A DNA stretch of 7,233 nt from Hyphomicrobiales bacterium (GTDB lineage Bacteria; Pseudomonadota; Alphaproteobacteria; Parvibaculales; Parvibaculaceae), in NCBI GenBank assembly GCA_015655095.1, contig JAATFR010000360.1:1-7233 (forward strand), read 5' to 3'. A program made the position numbers and the translations under genes. Below the pieces are notes generated by a model. It did no database searches. It had not been told where the DNA came from and worked only from the letters and a program-made list of their open reading frames with translations. How positions within the stretch are numbered: the stretch's first letter is position 1; each line of letters begins with the position of its first letter. Positions 1 through 5,638 of this stretch are shown piece by piece.

Positions 1-157
1 CCCCGGGCACGACCCCGTCGACGGCCACCTCGTCGGTCCACGTGTCGGTCATCGGATAGCTGGCGAGTGGGCCAATGGGAGTTGCATCAGCCACGGCGCC
101 CGGCACCGGCAGGCACGACAACCGGAACGAGTCCAAGAAACGCTGCTCACGGCCCGG
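1..157 (-). pseudogene. FAD-dependent monooxygenase/oxidoreductase, C-terminal fragment running off the left edge
   Basis: Read leftwards, the minus frame with codons at 2-4, 50-52 and so on gives a run containing RFLDSFRLSCLPV (about 140 down to 102), then ATPIGPLASYPMTDTWTDE and VAVDGVV towards the edge. From memory this resembles the segment of FAD-dependent aromatic-ring-type monooxygenases just before the second flavin-binding motif (GDAAG), where a YPM-DTWTD stretch is typical. The GDAAG motif would lie just outside the window and cannot be confirmed; the last visible residues (VVPG) fit the family less well. There is no start codon, and the N-terminal half is absent because Sir2-coding sequence begins at about 137-150 on the other strand. 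The frame stays open further right only because it is the exact antisense of the Sir2 frame. It could be a real truncated gene or one half of a chimeric join. The family call is moderate and the right boundary approximate. Confidence 0.42.
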
Positions 158-679
158 CCCAACAAGGGGCACCGGGCCATCGCCCGTCTCGCCCATCTTG
201 GCAAGGTCAGCCATGTCATCACCCAGAATATAGACAACCTGCATCAGGAGTCGGGGCTTACCGAAAATCAGGTGATTGAGCTTCATGGCAACGGCACCTA
301 TGCCACCTGTCTTGATTGCGGCGCCCGTCACGAGCTTGAGGCGATCAAGGCGGTTTTCCTGGTCGATGAGGTGCCGCCGGTCTGCCGCCTGTGCGGCGGC
401 ATCGTCAAATCGGCGACCATCTCCTTCGGGCAGGCCATGCCAGATGGGCCCATGCGCCGGGCCCGGGAGGCGACGCTGGCCTGCGATCTCTTTCTGGCCA
501 TCGGCTCATCGCTGCAGGTCTATCAGGCGGCGGGGTTCCCCATTCTCGCCCGGCGCAACGGAGCGGATCTAGTCATTCTCAACCGGGAGCCGACCCCGCT
601 CGACGACATCGCCGGCCTCGTCATTCATGAGGAAATCGGGCCTTTGCTGGCCCAGGTGGCCCGGCTCAACGACCATTGA
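2..679 (+). CDS. Sir2-family NAD-dependent protein deacylase, N-terminally incomplete
   Basis: Sirtuins remove acyl groups from protein lysines, consuming NAD and releasing nicotinamide and O-acyl-ADP-ribose. The frame is open from the window edge, but Sir2 similarity starts only at about 137 (TLLTARPNKGHRAIARL). It continues with the NAD/nicotinamide pocket motif TQNIDNLHQESG (about 212-247), the catalytic histidine in ELHGNG (about 278-295), the four zinc-binding cysteines as CLDC and CRLC (about 308-405), KSATISFGQAMP, then AIGSSLQV and LILNREPTPLDD near the end. The N-terminal Rossmann motifs (GAGIS and DFRSPGG) are missing. DFRS should fall near the left edge, yet the residues encoded at 2-136 show no likeness to it. 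A GTG at 272 would cut away essential motifs and is not a credible start. It is a sirtuin C-terminal part joined to foreign sequence, so a functional enzyme is unlikely as shown. Confidence 0.88.
   Translation, partial: PGHDPVDGHLVGPRVGHRIAGEWANGSCISHGARHRQARQPERVQETLLTARPNKGHRAIARLAHLGKVSHVITQNIDNLHQESGLTENQVIELHGNGTYATCLDCGARHELEAIKAVFLVDEVPPVCRLCGGIVKSATISFGQAMPDGPMRRAREATLACDLFLAIGSSLQVYQAAGFPILARRNGADLVILNREPTPLDDIAGLVIHEEIGPLLAQVARLNDH
130..160. other. Inverted junction between two N-terminally truncated genes
   Basis: Recognisable flavoprotein coding on the minus strand extends up to about 140-157. Recognisable Sir2 coding on the plus strand starts at about 137-150. Each gene lacks its N-terminal part, and the two are oriented away from each other. 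The exact breakpoint cannot be set because short family-like stretches overlap. No terminal inverted repeat, target duplication or transposase is visible at the join. It may be a genuine inversion or deletion, or a chimeric read or contig join. Confidence 0.45.
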
Positions 680-733
680 GGCTTTATCCGCATCCGCGCC
701 GCGGGCTATTGCAGTGTAGCAGGTGCGTCATGT

Positions 734-789
734 ATGGGTTGCCTCTCACTGGACCCGGTAAGAACCGGGTGGCTCTTCTGGCCGCCCAT
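734..789 (+). promoter_or_regulatory. Nested stem-loop in the leader upstream of the SulP gene
   Basis: The 172-base gap 680-851 contains no credible gene. Its clearest structure is a hairpin at 753-770: ACCCGGT, loop AAGA, ACCGGGT, a perfect 7-base stem. It is enclosed by a second stem, ATGGGTTGCC (734-743) against GGCCGCCCAT (780-789), with eight Watson-Crick pairs, one G-U pair and one mismatch. The two stems are separated by symmetric 9-base internal loops. No T-run follows, so an intrinsic terminator for the sir2 gene is a weak explanation. It may be a structured mRNA leader or a DNA operator for the transporter gene, which starts 62 bases further on. Confidence 0.35.
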
Positions 790-851
790 CCGCCAGACAA
801 CCAACCAGATTTTCCCGTTGATGGCCGGGTTGCTTATCCATCCCGGGGCGA

Positions 852-2318
852 ATGATCGTGAATTTCATGAACAGTTTGGCCGCCTACCGTCGCGCATGGT
901 TCTCCAATATTCGCGCTGACATTCTCTCCGGCGTTGTCGTGGCGCTCGCCCTTATTCCAGAAGCCATCGGCTTTTCAGCCATCGCGGGCGTGGATCCCAA
1001 GGTTGGGCTCTATGCTTCTTTTGCCATTGCCTGCGTCAGCGCCTTCACCGGCGGACGGCCCGCGATGATCTCGGCGGCTACGGCTTCCACGGCGGTGGTC
1101 ATGGTCTCGCTGGTCAAGGAGCATGGTCTGCAATATCTCTTTGCCGCCACCATCCTGATGGGCGTCATCCAGATATTCGCGGGGTTCCTCAGGGTCGGCT
1201 GGCTGATGCGGTTTCTCTCGCGATCAGTCACCACCGGTTTTGTCAATTCTCTGGCTATCCTGATTTTCATCGCCCAGTTGCCGGAACTGATCGGTGTCCC
1301 CGTTACGACCTACTACATGCTCGCGGCGGGGCTCGCCATCATCTACCTCTTTCCCTACCTGACCCGGGCCATTCCCTCGCCGCTTGTCGCCATTGCGGTG
1401 CTGACGCTTGTCGCCTGGTGGTCAGGGATGCATGTGCGGACCGTGGGAGATCTGGGTCAACTGCCATCGGCTTTTCCCGTCTTTGCCCTGCCGCAGGTGC
1501 CGTTTACATGGGAGACCCTGCGGATCATCCTGCCCTATTCGGTGACGCTTGCCATTGTCGGTCTGCTCGAAACCCTGCTGACAGAGCAGATCGTGGACGA
1601 GATGACCGATACACTGAGCAACAAGAACCAGGAATGCCTTGGTCAGGGTACTGCGAATATTGCCTCGGCCCTGATCGGTGGCATGGGCGGGTGCGCAATG
1701 ATCGGGCAGTCGGTCATTAATGTGACCTCTGGCGGCAGGGGGCGGCTATCGACCTTCGTCGCCGGCGCTTTTCTGCTGGTTCTGATTGTGGTTCTGGATG
1801 ATCTGGTCCGGATCATTCCCATGGCTGCTCTGGTCTCTGTAATGCTCATGGTATCGATCAGTACCTTTTCATGGCGTTCGATTCTCGATCTGCGGCGTCA
1901 CCCACTGCCATCCTCTCTCGTCATGCTGGCGACCGTGGTCACGGTCATCGCGACGCGGGATCTGGCCAGGGGAGTTCTCGTCGGGGTGCTGCTTTCGGGG
2001 CTTTTCTTCGCCGGGAAAGTCGCCCGGCTCGTCCGCGTGACGTCAGTTGTGCTGGATGAGGGGCGGGCGCGGATATATATGGTCGAAGGCCAGATATTCT
2101 TTGCCTCCACGGAAAGTATGATCGAGGCGTTTGATTTTCTGGAGCCGGTGAAGAGTATTACGATCGACGTGAGCCGGGCCTATCTGTGGGACATCAGTTC
2201 GGTCGGGGCTCTGGACAGGATAGTGCTGAAATATCGCCGGGCCGGGGTTGAAGTCACCATCAAGGGCCTCAACGAGGCGAGCGCTTCCCTGATGGATCGT
2301 TACGCGGAGCAGGACTGA
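852..2318 (+). CDS. SulP family inorganic anion transporter with C-terminal STAS domain
   Basis: This 488-residue inner-membrane protein belongs to the SulP (SLC26-like) family, whose bacterial members carry sulfate, bicarbonate or dicarboxylates; the substrate here is not decidable. The N-terminus matches the family well: RADILSGVVVALALIPEAIG, then IAGVDPKVGLYASF (a TM1-type anion-site region) and GGRPAMISAATAST. Roughly ten to twelve hydrophobic segments follow. The conserved intracellular-side stretch LLTEQIVDEMTD...SNKNQECLGQG and GGCAMIGQSVINVTSGGRGR lies near residues 235-300. From about residue 390 a compact STAS domain follows, with IDVSRAYLWDISSVGALD. Its length is like the short bacterial SulP proteins of about 480-500 residues rather than the 550-plus long ones. 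ATG 852 is preceded by GGGGCGA; ATG 867 (MNSLAAYRRAWFSN) is an equally plausible start. It converges on phzF with a 9-base gap. Confidence 0.93.
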   Translation: MIVNFMNSLAAYRRAWFSNIRADILSGVVVALALIPEAIGFSAIAGVDPKVGLYASFAIACVSAFTGGRPAMISAATASTAVVMVSLVKEHGLQYLFAATILMGVIQIFAGFLRVGWLMRFLSRSVTTGFVNSLAILIFIAQLPELIGVPVTTYYMLAAGLAIIYLFPYLTRAIPSPLVAIAVLTLVAWWSGMHVRTVGDLGQLPSAFPVFALPQVPFTWETLRIILPYSVTLAIVGLLETLLTEQIVDEMTDTLSNKNQECLGQGTANIASALIGGMGGCAMIGQSVINVTSGGRGRLSTFVAGAFLLVLIVVLDDLVRIIPMAALVSVMLMVSISTFSWRSILDLRRHPLPSSLVMLATVVTVIATRDLARGVLVGVLLSGLFFAGKVARLVRVTSVVLDEGRARIYMVEGQIFFASTESMIEAFDFLEPVKSITIDVSRAYLWDISSVGALDRIVLKYRRAGVEVTIKGLNEASASLMDRYAEQD

Positions 2319-2327
2319 CCATCTTCC

Positions 2328-3134
2328 TCAGCGTGGCAGATAAATTTCGCCCTTGAGATAAAGCACAGCTTCACCGGCGATTTTTACCCGTTCGCCTTCC
2401 ACGTCCAGATGCAGCGTACCGCCACGGGGCGAAATCTGGCGGGCTGTGAGCCGGGTTTTGCCGAGGCGTTCGCTCCAGAAGGGGGCAAGGGTGCAGTGGG
2501 CCGAGCCGGTCACCGGGTCCTCGTCGATGCCCTGCGCAGGCGCAAAGAAGCGGGAGACGAAATCAGGTCCCGAGGTGTCGCCGGGCGCGGTGGCGATCAC
2601 GGCGAAACAATCGAGCGCGGCGATGGTACTGAGGTCAGGTGTCAATGCCTGCACCTCCGCTTCACTGGCGAAAACGCACATCAGGTTGGCGGACGAACGG
2701 TAGGTGGCTTGTGGTCTCGTGCCGAGCGCCCTGGTCAGGGACTGTGGGGTCTTGATGGCCTGTGTGGCTCGGGCCGGAAAATCCATGATGATCAGATTGT
2801 CTTGCTGGACCACTTTCAGCGTACCCGCCAGACGGGTCAGGAATTCAACTTCCGTGCGGCCGGGCTGCAGAACGGTGAACAGCAGGTGGGCAGTTGCCAG
2901 TGTGGCGTGGCCGCAGAGATCCACTTCGACGGCCGGCGTAAACCAGCGCAGTTCGAAATTGTCACCATGGGGGACTATATAGGCCGTTTCGGCCAGATTG
3001 TTCTCGGCAGCGATGGACTGAAGCTGTTGGTCATTCAGCCACGCGCTCAAAGGCACGATAGCAGCAGGGTTGCCGCTGAAAAGCGTGGAGGTAAAGGCGT
3101 CGGCCTGATAGATCGGCAGCGTTTGCATATTCAT
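2328..3134 (-). CDS. PhzF family isomerase/epimerase
   Basis: This 268-residue protein has the diaminopimelate-epimerase-like fold of the PhzF family. PhzF itself isomerises trans-2,3-dihydro-3-hydroxyanthranilate in phenazine synthesis, but most family members have unknown small-molecule substrates. Visible motifs are QADAFTSTLFSGNPAAIV at residues 10-27, NLAET at 46-50 holding the likely catalytic Glu49, WFTPAVEVDLCGHATLATAH at 64-83, and FFAPAQGIDEDPVTGSAHC at 196-214 near the C-terminal active-site loop. The length is normal for the family. No other phenazine gene is nearby, so a role in phenazine synthesis is not supported and I assign no symbol. ATG 3134 is followed two codons later by a second ATG (3128). 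A GAGGGG at about 3147-3152 is rather far upstream for a Shine-Dalgarno sequence, so the start is uncertain by two residues. The upstream DUF1127 gene has the same orientation, 107 bases away. Confidence 0.93.
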   Translation of the reverse strand: MNMQTLPIYQADAFTSTLFSGNPAAIVPLSAWLNDQQLQSIAAENNLAETAYIVPHGDNFELRWFTPAVEVDLCGHATLATAHLLFTVLQPGRTEVEFLTRLAGTLKVVQQDNLIIMDFPARATQAIKTPQSLTRALGTRPQATYRSSANLMCVFASEAEVQALTPDLSTIAALDCFAVIATAPGDTSGPDFVSRFFAPAQGIDEDPVTGSAHCTLAPFWSERLGKTRLTARQISPRGGTLHLDVEGERVKIAGEAVLYLKGEIYLPR

Positions 3135-3135
3135 G

Positions 3136-3227
3136 CCCGCTTCGCTCCCCTCACGATATCCTCATTACGACATTTGTATCGGTATCTTGTCAGGAATGTA
3201 TCAATTTCGTGAGGGGAACGAAGCGGG
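3136..3227. repeat. 24-base imperfect inverted repeat enclosing the phzF upstream region
   Basis: Arm one is 3136-3159 and arm two is 3204-3227. The reverse complement of one matches the other at 22 of 24 positions; the core on each is CGTGAGGGG followed by A, then GCGAAGCGGG or ACGAAGCGGG. The 44-base spacer (3160-3203) is AT-richer and holds the likely phzF promoter elements. Arm one carries the GAGGGG upstream of the phzF start. Arm two touches the small hairpin after the DUF1127 stop. The pair could form a long RNA stem in readthrough transcripts or be copies of a dispersed repeat. Confidence 0.6.
3174..3186 (-). promoter_or_regulatory. GATANNGATACAA motif upstream of phzF
   Basis: Read on the minus strand this is GATACCGATACAA, lying 39 bases before the phzF ATG. 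The same pattern (GATATAGATACAA) occurs upstream of the DUF1127 gene. TACAAA within it could serve as a -10 element; TTGATA at 3200-3205 is -35-like, but the 20-base spacing is too long for a standard promoter. It is either a shared promoter element or a regulator site. Confidence 0.3.
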
Positions 3228-3242
3228 GGCAGAGCCCCGGCT
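3222..3242 (-). terminator. Possible terminator hairpin after the DUF1127 gene
   Basis: The sequence can fold as AGC, an unpaired G, GGGGC, loop AGA, GCCCC, an unpaired G, GCT. This gives a five-base GC stem extended by three pairs across one mismatch. It begins at the stop codon of the DUF1127 gene. On the minus strand it is followed by TTCGTTCCCCTC rather than a clear U-run, so termination is probably partial at best. Confidence 0.35.
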
Positions 3243-3487
3243 CATGAGCGCCAGAACGGTTTTTCGACTTCATGCAGCGCGTCGGTGAGCGTCACGCCAA
3301 TGTCCTGCAGAAGGCGCGGATCGCCTGCAAGCTTGGCCAGTTCCCGGCGTTCGGTCACGCGGCGGCTCCAGGTCGCGAGCAGGTCGAAGGCATTGAGCAC
3401 AGGCACCCGGTTCTGGCGGCGGCTGGCATGCGTGATGGAAACCTGACCGTGGGTCTTTGACCCACCCAATGATACGATTGTACCCAT
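3242..3487 (-). CDS. DUF1127 domain-containing small protein
   Basis: An 81-residue basic protein. The C-terminal half is a DUF1127 domain (about residues 36-80): LLATWSRRVTERRELAKL, then LLQDIGVTLTDALHEVEKPFW, with the diagnostic W40, DIG at 62-64 and KPFW at 76-79. The first 30 residues are a variable lead with no signal peptide. DUF1127 proteins are abundant in alphaproteobacteria; short members have been linked to RNA binding and to phosphate or carbon metabolism, but this protein's role cannot be read from sequence. The start at ATG 3487 is firm: on the minus strand AAGGAG (3495-3500) lies seven bases upstream. It is divergent from the MocR gene across 84 bases, a pairing also seen in E. 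coli (yjiS beside yjiR), which suggests that the MocR protein controls it. Confidence 0.9.
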   Translation of the reverse strand: MGTIVSLGGSKTHGQVSITHASRRQNRVPVLNAFDLLATWSRRVTERRELAKLAGDPRLLQDIGVTLTDALHEVEKPFWRS

Positions 3488-3510
3488 TTAATTTCTCCTT
3501 AGATGCTAGA

Positions 3511-3523
3511 TTGTATCTATATC
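3511..3523 (-). promoter_or_regulatory. GATANNGATACAA motif upstream of the DUF1127 gene
   Basis: On the minus strand this reads GATATAGATACAA followed by T, so it includes TACAAT, a good -10 candidate 22 bases before the ATG. No convincing -35 lies at the usual distance. The same 13-base pattern with two free positions precedes phzF. It could be the core promoter, an activator site, or both. Confidence 0.35.
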
Positions 3524-3534
3524 CCGGAAGATGG

Positions 3535-3565
3535 TTGATTTCTAGAAAGATTCAATCCAAATATT
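3535..3565 (+). promoter_or_regulatory. Candidate promoter for the MocR gene
   Basis: TTGATT at 3535-3540 (four of six to the -35 consensus) and AATATT at 3560-3565 (four of six to the -10) are 19 bases apart. Transcription would begin at about 3572, the first base of the GTG start codon. This agrees with the absence of any Shine-Dalgarno sequence before that codon. The spacing is slightly long, so this is a weak call. Confidence 0.25.
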
Positions 3566-3581
3566 GTCACTGTGACAATAT
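3561..3581. promoter_or_regulatory. Perfect palindromic operator over the MocR start codon
   Basis: ATATTGTCAC (3561-3570), a single central T at 3571, and GTGACAATAT (3572-3581) form a perfect inverted repeat with 10-base arms. The second arm begins with the GTG start codon and extends into codon 4. Its position between two divergent genes, over the likely -10 and start of a GntR/MocR gene, makes it the best candidate for the regulator's own binding site, allowing repression of itself. Confidence 0.62.
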
Positions 3582-4960
3582 GGCAGCCAGATCTCACCCT
3601 TTTCCCCGGTCCCCGCTATCTCGCGATAGCGGATGCGCTTGCGCTTGACGTCAAATCGGGCGGTCTGCAAGCGGGTGACCGCCTGCCGACCCACAGGGAG
3701 CTCGCTTACAGGCTCGGCGTCACTGTCGGCACGGTGAGCCGGGCTTATGCGGAAGCGGAACGCCGGGGTCTCATTGCCGGCGAGGTGGGCCGGGGCACCT
3801 ATGTCAGGATGCCCGAGCCGGAATTGCCCCATTCCTCACCTACTGATCCGGTGCCGGGCCTGCCCGACGCTGTCGGCATGGACCAGAACCACCCGATCAT
3901 GGGCCGGGAGCGCGATATGCTCGGAGCAACCCTTGCTGAAATGAGCCGGGACCCGCAAACGTCAAGTCTTCTTCTCTACCAGAACCATGCGGGGATGGCG
4001 GCGCACAGGGTTGCCGTTGCTGCGTGGCTCTCAAAATCCGGTTTCAACGCTCACCCCGACCGGATATTGCTGACCGACGGGGCTCAACATGGATTGGCAG
4101 TGGCAATCACCGCCATCGTTTCCCCTGGCGATTGTATCGCAACCGAGGGGATGACCTATCCCGGCATCAAGGCTGCCTGTCAGCTACGTTTGGCCCGCCT
4201 TGAAGCTGTTGCGATTGATGATGAGGGGTTGATCCCCGAAGCCTTCGCAGAGGCTTGTCGACACCATCGCATTCGCGCCCTTGTTACGACACCAAATTTG
4301 AATAATCCTTTAACGGGTGTGCTGTCCCTGCGTCGCCGCGAGGCTATTGTCGAAACTGCAAGGCGTCATGACGTTCTCATCATCGAGGATGACGTCTATG
4401 GTTTTCTCGTCGATCGTCCGGCTCCTTTCGCCGAGCTTGCGCCCGAGCGCACCATCCACATTTCCAGCCTGTCGAAGTGCGCCGCGCCGGGACTTCGCTT
4501 CGGCTTTATCCATGCGCCGGATAATCTGCTTGAGCGGCTCGGGCAGATCATCCGCTCAACGGTCTGGATGGCGACGCCCCTCACTCTTGAAGTCGGGCGG
4601 CGCTGGATTGAAAGCGGGGAGATGGACAAGCTCGCCGCCGAAAAGCGCACCGCGGCCACCCGCCGCCAGACCATTGCCAGCCAATTTCTCGGCAATGTCA
4701 TGCAGAGCCATCCCAGCGCCTATCATTTATGGCTGCCTCTGCCGGATGACTGGCCGGAGCGTGAATTCGTGATGGAAGCCCGCCGCCGTAGTGTGCTGGT
4801 CACACCAGGCAGCGTGTTCACTGTGGGACGTGGCTCGGCGCGCAACGGCGTGCGGGTCTGCATCGCTTCACCGCCGAACGAGGAAACGCTGGTGCGTGGC
4901 CTCAAGGTGCTGCACCAGTTGCTCAACGCTGAGCCTGATCCCATCGTTTCGGTGATTTGA
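3572..4960 (+). CDS. MocR-type transcriptional regulator (GntR HTH plus PLP aminotransferase-like domain)
   Basis: This 462-residue protein begins with a winged helix-turn-helix of the GntR type (residues about 12-80: LAIADALALDVKSGGLQAGD, LPTHRELAYRLGVTVGTVSR, GEVGRGTYV). After a linker it has a fold-type-I aminotransferase domain (about 110-455). PLP-contacting residues look intact: N245 in NLNNPLTG, D273 and Y276 in IIEDDVYG, the Schiff-base lysine K302 in SSLSKCAAPGLRFG, and a substrate-carboxylate arginine near R428 in NGVRVCIA. MocR proteins usually sense PLP or an amino compound rather than catalyse transamination. The opening MTIWQPDL with a GTG start fits relatives I recall. An in-frame stop at 3536-3538 limits upstream extension, and there is no Shine-Dalgarno sequence, so the message may be leaderless. 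The start codon is half of a palindrome. Its stop is three bases from the convergent dehydrogenase gene. The effector is unknown. Confidence 0.93.
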   Translation: MTIWQPDLTLFPGPRYLAIADALALDVKSGGLQAGDRLPTHRELAYRLGVTVGTVSRAYAEAERRGLIAGEVGRGTYVRMPEPELPHSSPTDPVPGLPDAVGMDQNHPIMGRERDMLGATLAEMSRDPQTSSLLLYQNHAGMAAHRVAVAAWLSKSGFNAHPDRILLTDGAQHGLAVAITAIVSPGDCIATEGMTYPGIKAACQLRLARLEAVAIDDEGLIPEAFAEACRHHRIRALVTTPNLNNPLTGVLSLRRREAIVETARRHDVLIIEDDVYGFLVDRPAPFAELAPERTIHISSLSKCAAPGLRFGFIHAPDNLLERLGQIIRSTVWMATPLTLEVGRRWIESGEMDKLAAEKRTAATRRQTIASQFLGNVMQSHPSAYHLWLPLPDDWPEREFVMEARRRSVLVTPGSVFTVGRGSARNGVRVCIASPPNEETLVRGLKVLHQLLNAEPDPIVSVI

Positions 4961-4963
4961 AGC

Positions 4964-5638
4964 CTACCGCCCCGCGAAGTCCGCGAGATCGACAATATCA
5001 TGGTGGCTGTATACCCGCGTGCCACGGATCGGGTCCGCCGCCGCGCCGATCATGGCGGAAGCCACGCGCGCGGCGGGCACGCTTCGCCACTGGCTCAACG
5101 AGCCGATGAGCAGCGGGTCGAGCAGCGGCATGACCAGCATGGCCAGCCGTTCCGCCAGGCGGCGCTCGGGGCGGTGGCCGGTGAGCAGGCCCGGGCGGAA
5201 GATATGAAGCGATTCAAAGCCGATGGCTTCAACCGCCTGTTCGGTATCGCCCTTGATGCGGGGATAGAAAATCTTCGATTGCGAGTTTGCGCCTGCGGAC
5301 GAGACGAGGCAGAAGCGCCGCGCGCCCAGCGCCTTCGCCAGTTTTGCGAACGAGACGATATGGTCGAAATCAACCTTGCGGAACGCTTCCTGGCTTCCCG
5401 CCGTCCTTATCGTCGTGCCAAGCGTACAGAAGGCGTCGTCCACCTTCACGCCTTCGAGGGCAGGCACGTCGTGCAGGCGCGTGAAATCGACGATGATCTG
5501 GTCGAAACGGGGGTGGCTGAGGGCGACCCTGCGGCGGCCAAGTGAGAATACTTTTTCATAAGCCGGGTAATGCGCCAGCTTGTCGGCCAGATGCGTGCCG
5601 ACAAGCCCGCTTGCCCCTGCGATCAGCGCAGTCCTCAT
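4964..5638 (-). CDS. TIP30/HTATIP2-like atypical short-chain dehydrogenase, NAD(P)-binding
   Basis: This 224-residue cytoplasmic protein has an N-terminal Rossmann motif GASGLVG at residues 8-14, CTLGTT at 71-76, LVSSAGA at 111-117 and a YPRIK (Y125, K129) that matches the YxxxK catalytic pair. FRPGLLTGHRPERR and a C-terminal segment without TM helices follow. This layout and length fit the CC3/TIP30-like atypical SDRs, a group with mostly unknown substrates in bacteria; human HTATIP2 is the named relative. Its ATG overlaps the TGA of the preceding 70-residue gene as ATGA, with no strong Shine-Dalgarno sequence, so translation is probably coupled. It is the last gene of a likely three-gene minus-strand operon and converges on the MocR gene. 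It could act as a redox enzyme or purely as a nucleotide-sensing protein. Confidence 0.85.
   Translation of the reverse strand: MRTALIAGASGLVGTHLADKLAHYPAYEKVFSLGRRRVALSHPRFDQIIVDFTRLHDVPALEGVKVDDAFCTLGTTIRTAGSQEAFRKVDFDHIVSFAKLAKALGARRFCLVSSAGANSQSKIFYPRIKGDTEQAVEAIGFESLHIFRPGLLTGHRPERRLAERLAMLVMPLLDPLLIGSLSQWRSVPAARVASAMIGAAADPIRGTRVYSHHDIVDLADFAGR

Noticed and set aside
49..237. Minus-strand 62-residue open frame at the left end
   Set aside because: It is Arg/Cys/Trp-rich shadow sequence. The flavoprotein-like reading is in a different minus frame.
734..919. Plus-strand 61-residue open frame before and overlapping the SulP start
   Set aside because: It lacks a ribosome site, has no family-like features, and its start falls inside the stem-loop. 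It is more likely non-coding leader.
2328..3134. A phenazine biosynthesis locus based on the PhzF-like gene
   Set aside because: No other phz gene is present in the window. Isolated PhzF-family genes are common and of unrelated or unknown function.
2409..3212. Long plus-strand open frame of 267 residues
   Set aside because: It is antisense to the clear PhzF gene and shows Gly/Arg-rich composition without recognisable motifs.
5000..5545. Plus-strand open frame of 181 residues
   Set aside because: It is antisense to the TIP30-like dehydrogenase, with Arg/Ala-rich composition typical of shadow frames in GC-rich DNA.
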